Assembly: GCA_038025085.1 (NCBI GenBank)
Contig: CM076148.1
Coordinates: 1,738,501-1,802,500, forward strand
DNA from: Tetragonia tetragonoides
Lineage: Eukaryota; Streptophyta; Magnoliopsida; Caryophyllales; Aizoaceae
Reading direction: 5' to 3'
DNA length: 64,000 nucleotides
The position numbers were made by a program, and so were the translations under genes. The stretch's first letter is position 1; the number at the start of each line of letters is the position of its first letter. The notes under the pieces were generated by a model. That model was not told the DNA's origin and searched no databases. It saw nothing but the letters and a program-made list of their open reading frames with translations. Positions 48,133 to 59,534 of this stretch are shown here, piece after piece.

Positions 48133-50480
48133 TTTAATTTGATGCACAATTTCTACCAAAAAAAATGGTTCATTTTTTAATCATGTGAACCATTGGCCAC
48201 AGGAAGGTGAGACTCACACACAAATATAGATCATGTGCCAGACATATGACTATCAAAATCTAAATTTTCTTCCTCCCAACATGTACTAATTTTGTGTCTG
48301 CTCCCCCACAACAAACTCCTTTTTTTTCCCTTTAATCTGTAACTTTCCTCTAGAAATCTTTTATCTTTCAAGCAAAAAATAAAAGTATGTGGAAAAATGT
48401 CACCCTTAATTAGTTTATGTGGAGGAATACTAAAGGTCAATAATCATACCCTAAATAAGCATTGAAAAATAGACTATAAACTTCAAATAAAGATGGATGG
48501 TGGTAGTAGTAGTTCAAGAGAAGATCACGGATAGAGAAAGAAAGTACTAACTCATGAGGGGTATTATAGCATGCTATTGTTCTTTTGTTCTTTTCTCTCT
48601 CTCTCTATCTCTATCTCCCTTTCAACGGTTTAAATTTCAAAAATTCACCCCCTTCTTCTAATGGTCAAAAACGCACCCCTTCCAATCCAATGATGGATAT
48701 TTTAAAAAAAGTACCCTACTATTCTTTTACCAACAGAAGAGGATCCCGACTAGGATGAGGATTAAAATGTCTCTATTCCAACGTTTTTTTAATCTAACAT
48801 GGAGGCTGGTAATTGGAAGTGGGGCAATAGAATTTTCTAAGTCAAATTACGCTTGTACCCTTTACAAAAGACTGGAGATTTTGTCTTTGTATGTAATGGT
48901 ATTTTGGTAAGTAACTTTATAATCCCAATTCTATTCCTAATCTTATACTTGTGTTTCTCAAAAAATAATAATCTAATACTCACATAACAAACAAGATAAT
49001 GAGATTAACTACACAAATTTTTCGTCACCAAGGGCGAATCAGACAATGCTTAGTTCAAAAGGTCTCCTATAAGGACGCCTCAAGGTGAGGCCCCCATGAC
49101 ATCAACATGACGTCATGCTTGTTAGAGGGGTCTCATTGAGGCCGCCTTATACAAGTTTTTGTGTGCTTAATTATTTACCCTTTGATTAGACTACCTATGT
49201 GATGTGGGCTACAAAACAAGCTTGGTATTAAATTTTCAATAAATGATTTTTAATTTTAAAAAAACAAACCGCCAAAAAGTAGTCGATTAACATTTCACAA
49301 GTCACATGGATAGTCTACCTACCGGTAAACTAATTACTCTTTTCAACAAAATCTCGTATGAGGCGACCTCAACGTGAAAATCCATCTCCATCCCCGTCCC
49401 CATCCCCATCCCCGTCCCCATCCCCAAATCTAAAGATTCCTATTCCCATTTCTCACAGGTGAAAAAAATGTAAATCAAATGATGAAAGAAAGAAGAATAG
49501 CTTAAGTGAACGTACTTGCAATGGCTGCTGGAAACGTCATTTGTACACCTTACAAGCACTCCAATTCAACTCGATTGTTGGTTTTCCTCCACAAATGAAG
49601 AAAGCCAAGAAGTTTTATGTTGATTTTCCACATCTGGTCACATTATTTTTACAGAGGATGAAATTCTGATTTTCTTTTTTTGTTTTTCAATTAAAAGAGA
49701 AAACAAACATGGCAAAGCTGGGGAAAGATTAACAATCATAACAACGACTCTGAACTGCTGAAACTCTGTATACATAACTCCAGGCCATTTCTTGTGGAAT
49801 TTTTACTTTAGTTGACAAATTGACAATACTACGGCGGATCATAGTTAGGGTATTTATAGTAGGAGGCCAACGACTTTGCCAATAAGACAGAAATAAGGCT
49901 GCTCTTCTTTGTTTTAATTTTCTAACACGGCGGCTCGTTTGATTCACCCAGAAAAAACTGAAGTGAACTTTGATTTTTTTAAGTTTATCGTTTAATATTT
50001 AAAATTCGTCCAAACCTATTCAATATTGAACTCATTTGAAAGTTTGCTTTGAGATTTTCCGATGACATAGTTATTATCATTAACTTATTTCATAATAAGA
50101 CGTTATCTGAGCGATAAAGTTACACATGAACAGGGCTGTACTGAACTAAATTTAAGTAAAATTAGGTTGAATCAAATAGAGCCTTTTTACCTGTAAAAAA
50201 CTGAGCTGAACTAAGCTGAAATGAACTGAAATGATTTTTTTGAATTTAGCTGTTAAATCATTTAACATTCGTTCAAATATATTCAATATTAGACTCATTT
50301 GAAAATATGTTTTGAAATCTTTCCAATAATATAGATATCATCATGAATTTGTTTTAGAATAAAAAATTATCGAAGTGATTAGTCGTTATACATAAACTGA
50401 ATTGAACTGAATCAAACTAAACTAACCTAAATCTTTAGTAAAATTAAGTTGCGGAGTATAACGCCTAATTGGTAGTTGTG
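48133..50480. other. Intergenic, MITE and TTCAG-type repeats
   Basis: No gene. A family B MITE is at 49055-49170. Short CCCCATCC repeats lie at about 49380-49430. A TTCAG-type repeat region in reverse orientation (CTGAACTGAAATG motifs) covers about 49950-50450. Confidence 0.5.
49055..49170. mobile_element. MITE family B copy
   Basis: About 115 bp, with ends TATAAGGACGCCTCAAGGTG and GAGGCCGCCTTATACAAG forming an inverted pair. It is a sister of 5174-5290. Confidence 0.55.
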
Positions 50481-50730
50481 TGGTGTCCTATTACTTAATT
50501 AAGGAGGTTTAGTTGAGTGATAGGGACTCATTCGTCCTTAATCAAGGTCGAGGTTACCACTTAACTATCCTTAATCAAGGTTGAGGGTTCGATTCTCCCA
50601 TTGGGTATGGAGCAACTTTGAATTCCTTGGCCAGCTCCCAATCACCCCACCCTTTAAGGTGCTTACAAGTCGGCGCGGAGAAATAGTCACTGTGATCGAC
50701 GGTGGAAATCCTTGTGAACCAAAAAAAACA
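50481..50730 (+). mobile_element. tRNA-derived SINE
   Basis: B box GGTTCGATTCT at 50586-50596 with a body of about 130 bp after it and an A-rich tail at about 50721-50728. An internal ~30-bp segment (CCTTAATCAAGGT...) is partly duplicated. Confidence 0.55.
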
Positions 50731-51714
50731 ATTTACTTGGATAATAAGTTCACATGAAAGTTCCCTTGTTTTATGCAGTGTCCTAGCCTTCTTGATTAGA
50801 TGAGATTCCCTTTTACGCGATCCGATGATGGTGATTTTTAATTGTGTTTACCAGTGTTGGTATCATGGTATGATATGCTGTACTGCTCTGTCTTTGATAT
50901 TTAATTATCTGTAATAACAAACTAACGTCCAATTCATCTGGGTAAGTTACTATATTTCCATCCAAATAATAGCAAACATGACATCAATTCCTCAATAATG
51001 GCACAAATGTTTAATTGGCTTATGTCAACTTAATCAGATCATGTTCACATGAAAGTTCCCTCGTATATGGATTGAGTAGATGATAATGGTATTTCCTCTA
51101 CATGGCCAACTGTGCTGCTCTGCTCTGCTCTAGCTTTGATATCTATAACATATACTCTACTAACGTCCAAACTTATATTGTGTAAATCATTGTATAACAG
51201 CCATACTCATAGTATCTTCTTTCCCCGCCCTCGGCAGGATACTTACTGGGCGGTTGTTGTACTCGTAGTATCTTCTTTCCCCGCTCTCGGAAGGTCAACA
51301 GCAAACCAGAATTCCAATCCAAAGATGAGAAGATGCCTACCAATTTCTGTTTGCATAACAGGAGTAGTAGCTAACACTTCAGATTTAGCTTCATTGTGGT
51401 TACTGTGAAGTTCAACGTAGCTTGCGTACTCTGAATCTGAAAAGTAGCCTACTTCGCCTTTATCAGGATCATCTTTGGCAGTTCCTGCACAAGAGTTATA
51501 CGGAGTAGATTTTTGGTGAACCAAATATGACTCAGATTAATTGAACACCATCATTCTAGCTCTTAAGAATGTAAACTTATCATGGTTCATATGAAGGACA
51601 TGAATACACAGGTCATGTGCAGTAACAGAAAGTTCAATCAAGCCCACCATTTCAAATCCTGAGCATTGCCAGGAAGACTAGTTTGGGCAACAAAGGTCCA
51701 AGAGCCTCTTTACT

Positions 51715-51800
51715 AGGCACGACTAGTTAGGGGTAAGATTGCGTACATCTGGACCTCCCCAGACCCCGCTCGGCGGGATACTCACTGGGTGGTCGTCCAA
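51715..51800 (+). mobile_element. Au-like SINE 3' end
   Basis: GGGTAAGATTGCGTACATCT followed by CCAGACCCCGCTCGGCGGGA closely resembles the angiosperm Au SINE. A related fragment (CCCTCGGCAGGATACTTACT) lies at about 51228-51250. The element sits in the 3' intron region of NLR-2. Confidence 0.6.
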
Positions 51801-53300
51801 GATTGTTTTTGTGAAAGGTCCAAGAGCCTCCAACTGTTTTTTTCATTTTTTCCCAATGCATTACACCATTATCACCATCATGCTAGCCCAAGCAATGTAA
51901 ACATATCACTATTAACTATTTATATACACGAAATGTCAGCTGCATAGCTGGTGCTAGAAACGAAGAATTAATGAGATGATTACATCTTAATTGGGACTTG
52001 TTGAATTCATACCTCTCCAACTTGCTGGCCGCAAGACGGAAAATGTATCCTGGAAGAGTGCAATGGAATGTGATTATGACTTACGGCTCCTTCATTGCTT
52101 CAAAATGTGAACTAGCACAAGGAAATTGTGAATTACCATTCATCAAATACTTTCTGGAGTGTAGCTAGTGCTGGCTATAGACTCTTGCCATTGTCTTCTA
52201 GAGCTGCAAGGAAAAACAGAACTCTGTAAGCTGAAGAATGGCATGCTTTCTAGCTCAAATTGTATATATCAGACTCTTAGTGTTGCAGACTCTTAGTGTT
52301 GCAGACTCTTTGTTTTTTTTTTTTTTTTATCAGGCATTAAGCTAATTAAGCCAAATCAGAAGGCTGAACAAAAGACATACATACTGAGTATTATTGAGAA
52401 GAAGCAAGCCTCAGAGGTGGAACTGGCATACCTGGAGTTACATATTTAATAGCTCCCGAGGATCAGATAGTACACGGAATGTGATGTCACACTGTACACT
52501 CGACCTATCCTCTTTCTCGTTGCAAATCAGGTTTTTTTCTCCTTCGATTACTATACCGCCATTATCTTTTAATGGCAAGGTCTTGAGAAGCTTCAATGAT
52601 TGACAATTCCAAATATGAACTTCACATAGTTCAGGACAACTGAGTTCTGCCTTGCGACATATGCTCTTCAGTTTTGGTAAGTCAAAGAGGACTAGTTTTT
52701 TCAAATCCGGAAGAGTAATTGGATCATGGTTGCCTTTGACATTACACTTTATTATCGACACCATCTTTTGGCATTGTTTCACGCTTATCTTCTTGAGGTT
52801 CTTGAGGCTTTCAAGCATCTCCAATGTAAGCAAATAAGTCAATCCATTATAATCAGAGACGTCCAGAACAGCCAAGTGCTGCAAGCAACCAGCAAACTGC
52901 AGCGAGTCTATATTCTTAAGGCATATCATCAGGGTTAGCTCAGTTGTTCCTTCTGGAAGACTGATTTTGCGGCAGTCACCAGTCACAGTGACGCTGTTGT
53001 CACCAGCAGGCAGACCAGGCCAGGGACCATCGACAAAAAATTTAAAGTTTCGTGGAACAGGTGCGTGCTGTTCTTCTGTCATGATCACATATTTATGAAA
53101 TACTCCTGTGTCCCTACAGCTGACCTGAAGAACATCCAAGCTTCTCAAGTCTGCAAGCTCCTCAACACAAGCTCCTGCTAGTCTTTGATGAATCTGATTT
53201 GATTCCCACATACAACCCCCATTACCGTCAGTAATCAGCAACAGTTCTTTTAGTCAAATTAGATTACCAACTACTTCAGCGGGGAATACATCAAGCCTTG

Positions 53301-54140
53301 TATGTGAAAGATCTAGGCGCCTTAGCTCTGTCAGCCTGTACAACCCTTCGGGTAGCTGTTGTAAGGGGCTTCCTGAAAGCTCAATCACAGTTAGTTTCTG
53401 GAGGCTGGCCAAAGAAGGTAGATATTTCAAGTTTGCGCAATTATTCAGCAACAGTTCTTCCAGCTGTATCAGATTGTCAAACATTCTGGCTGGAAATGCT
53501 TCAACGTTGGTATGAGAAAGATCAAGGCGCCTTAGCTCGGTCAATCTGTACAAACCTTTGGGTAGCTGTTGTAAGGCGCAACCTGAGAGCTCAATCACAA
53601 TTAGTTTCTGGAGGCTGGCCAAGGAGGGTAGATGTTTCAAGTTTGCGCAATTAATCAGCAACAATTCTTCCAGTTGTTTCAGTTTATCAAACATTCCGGC
53701 TGGTAATACTTCAACATTGGTATGTGAAAGATCAAGGCGCCTTAGCTCTGTCAACCTGTGCAACCCTTCAGGTAGCTGTTGTAAAGGGCTACCTGAGAGC
53801 TCAATCACAGATAGTTTCTGGAGGCTGGCCAAGGAAGGTAGATGTTTCAAGTTTGCGCAACTAATCAGCAACAGTTCTTCCAGCTGTGTCTGTTTATCAA
53901 ATATTCCGGCTGGGAATTCTTCAACCTTGGTATGTGAAAGATCAAGACGCCTTAGATTTGTTAACCTATGAAAACCATCAGGTAGTTGTTCCAAGGGGGT
54001 CCCAGAGAGGTCAATCACAAGTAATTTCTGGTTGTAGGCCAAGGAAGGTAAAGATTTTAAGTTTGCACAACTACGCAGAAGAAGGGCTTGAAGATTTGTC
54101 AAGCTGGACAGATGTTTTGGTAGGCATGAGATGCTCGTGA
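53301..54140 (-). repeat. 210-bp in-frame LRR tandem array in NLR-2
   Basis: Four units start at 53301, 53511, 53721 and 53931, exactly 210 bp (70 codons) apart. Each encodes about three leucine-rich repeats with the phrases NCANLKHLPSLASLQKL, VIELSGSPLQQLPEGL and LRRLDLSHT. Units differ mainly at positions between the Leu scaffold. NLR-1 has a single such block. Confidence 0.92.
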
Positions 54141-56030
54141 GGGATAGGTCAAAGACTTTAAGATTGTATATTTTTTGGAGGAAATTTTCATTGATATGAT
54201 ATAAGTTTAGATTGTCCTGCAGTAGCAGAGTAGTCAGTCTGGTGCATTTAGGATTGTTATACACTTTGCGCAATTTACATTGCACAAACGAGGCTCTCTC
54301 CGTAGATGAAGGCCAATCATTTGCCAAAGGAAGGTCACTGAGCGCATTTCCACTTTTGACGAACAATAATTCATTACCTATTGAATCAGTTGATGCATAC
54401 ATTGCCACATGGAGAACTAAATTTACCATCTTAATGGAGTCTTGCTTCCCAATGTCTAGAAGGTGAGCATCTTCAAGCTCTTTTAATACACTCCTTCCCT
54501 CCATTCTGCTATTGCTCAAGAATAAAATTGGGCCTAAAAGCCCTTCCCACATCCAGTACTCTATCAGCTCTGCTGCTTTCATGACATGACCCTTAGGAAA
54601 TAATGCACAGTAAGCAAAGCAGTTGAGCGAACGCTCTTCTACTCTCTCAATGCTTTCTACAAAATAATCAACTAACTCTTCCCCTAGGCGTTGTTCACCA
54701 AGTAAATTTGGTGACGTGCTTAGTGAAAGCAGCTTTTTGCTCCAAGCATCCTCGAAATCATTTCTTCTTGCATGGTTGTCATGCGTTTCCAAAAGGATAT
54801 CTGCTAGCAGAGTAATTGCCTTAGGAAAGCGGTGAAGATGCATAACTGCTTCCTCAGCCATCCTGCAAGTTTCTTCTCCCAAACATTCTATTTTATGAGA
54901 ACCTACTTCTTCCTTGAATAGTTCCCACCCCTCGTTCTCATCAGAAAGCCGTTCCATTTCATAAAATTTCCTACTGAACCTTGCTGCGATACTCCTGCAG
55001 ACAGAATAACTTCTGGAAGTCACTATCAGCTTCCAAGCACCCATACGATCCCCAATTCCAATATCAACTAGAGAGAATTCATGCGACACTGAATCCAAAA
55101 CAATTAGGACATTCCCCCTTCCTGTCAGATTTGCCTGCAATCTACTAATAGTTCTTCCCTCATTATCGGTCTCCATACCAAGATCTATATCTAACTTTCT
55201 TGCAATTTCTTCTCGAAGCTGACTATTGCTCCATCCTTGATCAACCTTCAACCAAATAACACTCTCAAGATCTTTTATTTCTTTAGCGCTTGATTATGGA
55301 TTGAGGTTGCCATGGCTGTCTTGCCAACACCGCCCATGCCATGAATACATATTACATCAGCTCCTCTTGATTCTGAGACCTCCTCCCATATTTCTTGTCT
55401 CATTCTTTTTCTAGCCTCACCAACAATGTTCACCTCAGACTTCTGCTTAACTCCTTTCACCCTAATATCCATCAAGGTTGCTTCACCTCTTCGAATCAGC
55501 TCATTTATCTCTTCAATCTTCTCGTCAATCAAATTTCGAGCTCCCCATCTTTCCCCACAGTTCGGGACCAGCTCATTTATACAGCCTGTTGTTATATCTT
55601 TGTTGAGAGCTTTAATATCGACATCACTTGAAAACTGCACAGCTTTTGTAATCCATTCAGAAGGGTCATCGTTAAGCACATCAATCTCATTCATCCTTCG
55701 CCTGAGTCTTTCAGTCAAACTTTTCAGTTCATTCAATTTCTCTGACAGTGTGTTCAACTTGACTTTGCTTGCCTTGAAATATTTATACGCAGCAAATGAT
55801 ACTCCCGCAAGTGTTGACAACAACCCTGCAAAGGAACTCACAATAGCTACAACTTCCGGTGCTTTGACAGGCGAATGGGGACATCAAAAAACCACGTTAG
55901 TCTTCTGAAAAATCTAAAGCAGAACAAACTTTTTGTGTAATTCTGTACAAGACATGTAAGTGCAAATCTAATGCATGAAGAAATGAAACCTTTGGAAGGA
56001 TAAGGAGGATTTAAAATACATACCTAACAT

Positions 56031-56573
56031 GGCGCTTCTTATTGCAGTTACTCTCTATCTTATGAGGAAATGAACTCCTTCTGTCAGAAAATAAATTTTC
56101 AGATTGCTGAAAGAGAAAGTCTTGTGCAAGACCAACTCACAGAAACTTAGAGTATTTACTATTTAGCGGTTAAGCACGGCCTATAAAGATTGAAAAAAAT
56201 AAATAAATTAGAAAGACCAAAAGAAGTTTACAAGTCTTTACATTATGAACTGTAAAAGTGGCACCAACAGGCAACAATTCATGGTACAAGACTCATATGA
56301 GTCAGTGCATTTGTTTATCAAGTTTTCCATTTAAGAAACTCAACAGGGTTTCTTCATATCTATACATAATTAGTTCAGCATCAAATCAATCTGTTTTTGG
56401 GTTAAACCCTCAATACAAATCAAACCCTACTGATAAAAAGAATACGGAAATTACAGAAAGAATAAAATTCAAGTTTTTGTTGGCTGGTTTGCTATAGAAT
56501 TGAAAAGATCAAATGGGTCATTTTCCTATGCTTCAATAGCAACTAGGGGAAGAAGGGTTAATATATCCAAATG
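56031..56573. other. NLR-2 upstream region
   Basis: The first ~200 bp match the region upstream of NLR-1 (for example CTCTCTATCTTATGAGGAAA) and are likely promoter/5' UTR of both paralogues. Nothing coding is seen. Confidence 0.5.
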
Positions 56574-57646
56574 GGAAAATTTGTTGTGAATAATCCGAAG
56601 TTTCACCCGTGTGCTGAAAATAATCCCACCTCGCGATATACAATCCAATAATCCCACCTTGTAAAATATGTGGTACAAATGCACCAAGTTGGATGGCATT
56701 AGATATCCCGTTAGTAAGCGACGAAGTGATATTCAATTTGTAGAATGAATGTCAATAATACCCTCCTCGTTCTCCTCTATTAATTCTGTGATACCATGGT
56801 TGCTTCCTCCTTTAGTCCTTTACTAAACCAAAAATCTGGAAATCCACCATATTCGAAATTTCCAATTTGTGTGTGGTCGAAATTTCCCACATGGGTACTC
56901 TTAAGTGCAAATTTTGGGCTTAATTTGATGAATTTTGGCTTAATTTGATGAATTTGGACTTAATTTGATGTTAATTGAGTGGTATTTGCTGCTTGGTAAC
57001 AGTATTTGGTATGTAAGAGGTATTTTTTTACCAATTTGACTTGGTACAAAAAGATAGAAATAGAAGAAGAAAACAGATGAGAGGAGATAAAAGAAGAAAT
57101 AGAGGAGAGAGAGAACGAGGGGGGCAGTCAATAGTTCAATACACATAATGCAATTTGTGCCTCTTTTATTTTTTGAGAATTAATGACTCATTTTTTTGGG
57201 GTAATTTGTCATGATTATTGGATTTTGTTGGCCAGAATTGGTGATGCAGTCAGGATGTTGTGTATTTTTCTTATGGGAAGATGGTGGATTAATGGTAGAA
57301 TGAGAAAAAGGTTGGTGGAGTAGAACTGTAGAAGAGGTGGAGTAATGGCAGAATGGTGAGGTGAGTTTTAATGGCTGGTGGCTGGGGAGTGAGGAGAGAG
57401 AAAATGGAGGGAAGATTGGTAGGGGTGTTGGCCTGCCTGTGGTGACGGACGAATGGTGGCCCCAAATTAAATAAAAGAAGGGCATTAGTGACATTTACCA
57501 TAAAAGTAACAAGATTTTTAACGCCGTCAAATTTGGTGCATTTGTAGCACATATTTTACAAAGTGGGATTATTGAATTGTATATCGCGAGGTGGGATTAT
57601 TTTTAGCACACGGATAAAACTTCGAATTATTTACATCAAATTTTCC
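56574..57646. mobile_element. Mutator-like non-autonomous element
   Basis: A 1073-bp element has TIRs of about 130 bp (GGAAAATTTG..., with TAATCCCACCTCGCGATATA in both arms). A decayed 10-bp duplication flanks it: TATCCAAATG at 56564-56573 and TATCTGTATG at 57647-57656, 7 of 10 matching. No transposase. It is similar in size to the elements at 10091 and 39165. Confidence 0.75.
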
Positions 57647-57656
57647 TATCTGTATG

Positions 57657-58591
57657 TGGTGTCATGCATCCTAGTACATTATTAGTTACCTTGGACAAGA
57701 CTTAAAAAACGGAGAATGATAGGTTGATCATGTGGGTTAGTAATCCACATTACATATTAGTATTTATTAGGGGTGTTGAGGTCTTGACCTAGTGGTTAAA
57801 CTGCTCGTATGTAAATTTATTGTATGGGTCTCTGTGCCTCTAGTGGATAAAAAGAATGGGGATTTTGGTACAATACTCTCAAATTTTAAATTCACATTGT
57901 GGGGTTCCTCACATAATCACGTCCTTATAAATTGTTAGGTTGCTAACCCACAAGATTAACTAAACATATTCCTTTAAAAACTCTACCGGATCTGAGAAAA
58001 TTGATTTGCAATGCTCGACCATCTGAAAATATGTCAAATTACTATTACCCAAATATGATCCAACCTAGATCATCCTTTGAAATTTAAGTACTTACAAATG
58101 CTAACTAACCCAAATCAAGTTGACAACACCTTTGTAAATAGACAATTATTAGTTAAAGGGCAAATGTTGTTATTGCCAAGCTATAAATAATAAAACACTG
58201 TTATCAGGTCTTTTATGTCCTACATGGAAACATAAAAGAGTTGAGGAGTTTTTTTCATTTAACCTGGTAATAATGTTTATTGATTGGACAATAATATCAA
58301 CCTTAGATTAATTAATGTGTACGGAAATTTTCTACTTTTACTTTAGCTATTTGGAGAATGATACATCCACTCACTGGGTTGGCAACCCACCCCCCCTTAT
58401 GTATCTATCTCTCTCTTCTATTTTCAGATTCTCTCTCATCTATTCCCAAAAAATGGCATTTAAGGTGGGAGAGAGATAGATACAAAGTGAATACGGGTTG
58501 CCCACCCACTCGATCAACTATGTTCACATTTTGGTACTTTTGATGTAGCATTGTTCTTCTACGAACTTGGGGTTGATAGCGCAGTGGCGCA
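57657..58591. other. Intergenic, possible SINE fragment
   Basis: No gene. CCTAGTGGTTAAACTGCT at about 57798 resembles an A-box region of a tRNA-derived SINE. Confidence 0.4.
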
Positions 58592-59137
58592 TAGGGGTGA
58601 GCAACGGGACTAAGTACCTGATTCTGGATCTGGAATTGGTCAGGACCCGGCGGGTCCTGACTTGGAATCAGTCCCACCGGAACCAGTTCTGGTTCCAGAA
58701 TTTCGGAACTGGTTGGAACCAGTACCAGTTCCGGTACCAGCTTTTGGGACCAGGTACCCGCCGGGTACCCAGCAGGACCAGTTCCAAGATCCAGTTTATG
58801 AGTTTCATACTTTGATGTGGCATTGAGTTTTATTAATTACTGTTTTTGTATTTTCGTTTTGGGTTCTAATATAATGATATTAGGTAAATTTTAGTAATAT
58901 ATGGTATATTAAAGAGAGTTGTATAAAATAATATTAAGTTTTGGGGAAAAAAGAGAACAAAAAAGTCTATGAAAAAGTGGAAATGTTGGTCCCGGAACCG
59001 GTACTCGGCAGTTCCAGTACCAGTTCCCAGATTTCAGGATCCATGGTAACCAGTTCCAGTACCAGTTCCCAAATTTCAGGACCCGTAGTAACCAGTTCCA
59101 GGTATTTTAGGCGGATACCCACCCATGCTCACCCCTA
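58592..59137. mobile_element. hAT-type MITE with internal repeats
   Basis: A 546-bp element with 12-bp inverted ends TAGGGGTGAGCA and TGCTCACCCCTA. The 8-bp duplication has one mismatch (GTGGCGCA at 58584-58591, GTAGCGCA at 59138-59145). The interior has palindromic GGAACCAGTTCTGGTTCC-type repeats and a direct repeat of CCAGTTCCAGTACCAGTTCC. Confidence 0.85.
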
Positions 59138-59379
59138 GTAGCGCATCCTCCCCTCTTCCCCAGCAATTGAATTGGGATCGAGTCATTTCTCCCTTTAGGA
59201 TGGCTCAAAAAAACAAACATTGTTCATCTTCTAAGCAAAAAGGGGAGATATTTATTTTTACCTTTTTATATTATCACCGATGACATGCCGTAAAACTTCG
59301 ATCTCCAATAAGTCAATCAACAACTCCTCAGCTCACTAACTCTTGAATGGTGGGCAGATAGTCTTGTAAACTGTAGAAT

Positions 59380-59534
<155 letters not shown>

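Larger units (their letters stand above)
51341..56030 (-). pseudogene. NLR-2: CC-NB-LRR disease resistance gene with expanded LRRs, frameshifted
   Basis: Close paralogue of NLR-1. Model: 7-nt exon 56024-56030 (ATGTTAG|GTATGT), main exon from 55861 to about 52430, a 3' exon near 52140-52205, then 52013-52049 and 51341-51484. Domains in order: hydrophobic N-terminus, coiled coil, P-loop GMGGVGKT, kinase-2 VLIVLDSV, RNBS-B KLIVTSRS, RNBS-D CFAYCALFPKG, MHD position LHV, then LRRs with a fourfold 70-residue expansion. Breaks: a 1-bp loss near 55276, just after the P-loop; in-frame TGA at 53254-53256; a TAA at the end of the main exon; and TGA in the ~52145 exon. Between breaks the frame stays open for 665 and 267 codons, so decay is recent or parts are still expressed. 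Without the 7-nt exon no in-frame ATG exists before about codon 45, which supports that exon. Confidence 0.8.

Noticed and set aside
53298..53971. Overlapping + strand frames across the NLR-2 LRR array
   Set aside because: Antisense shadows. They repeat every 70 codons only because the LRR units do.
57180..57494. 104-codon - strand frame
   Set aside because: It lies inside the Mutator-like element 56574-57646 and has low-complexity Ser/Pro/His content with no recognisable domain.
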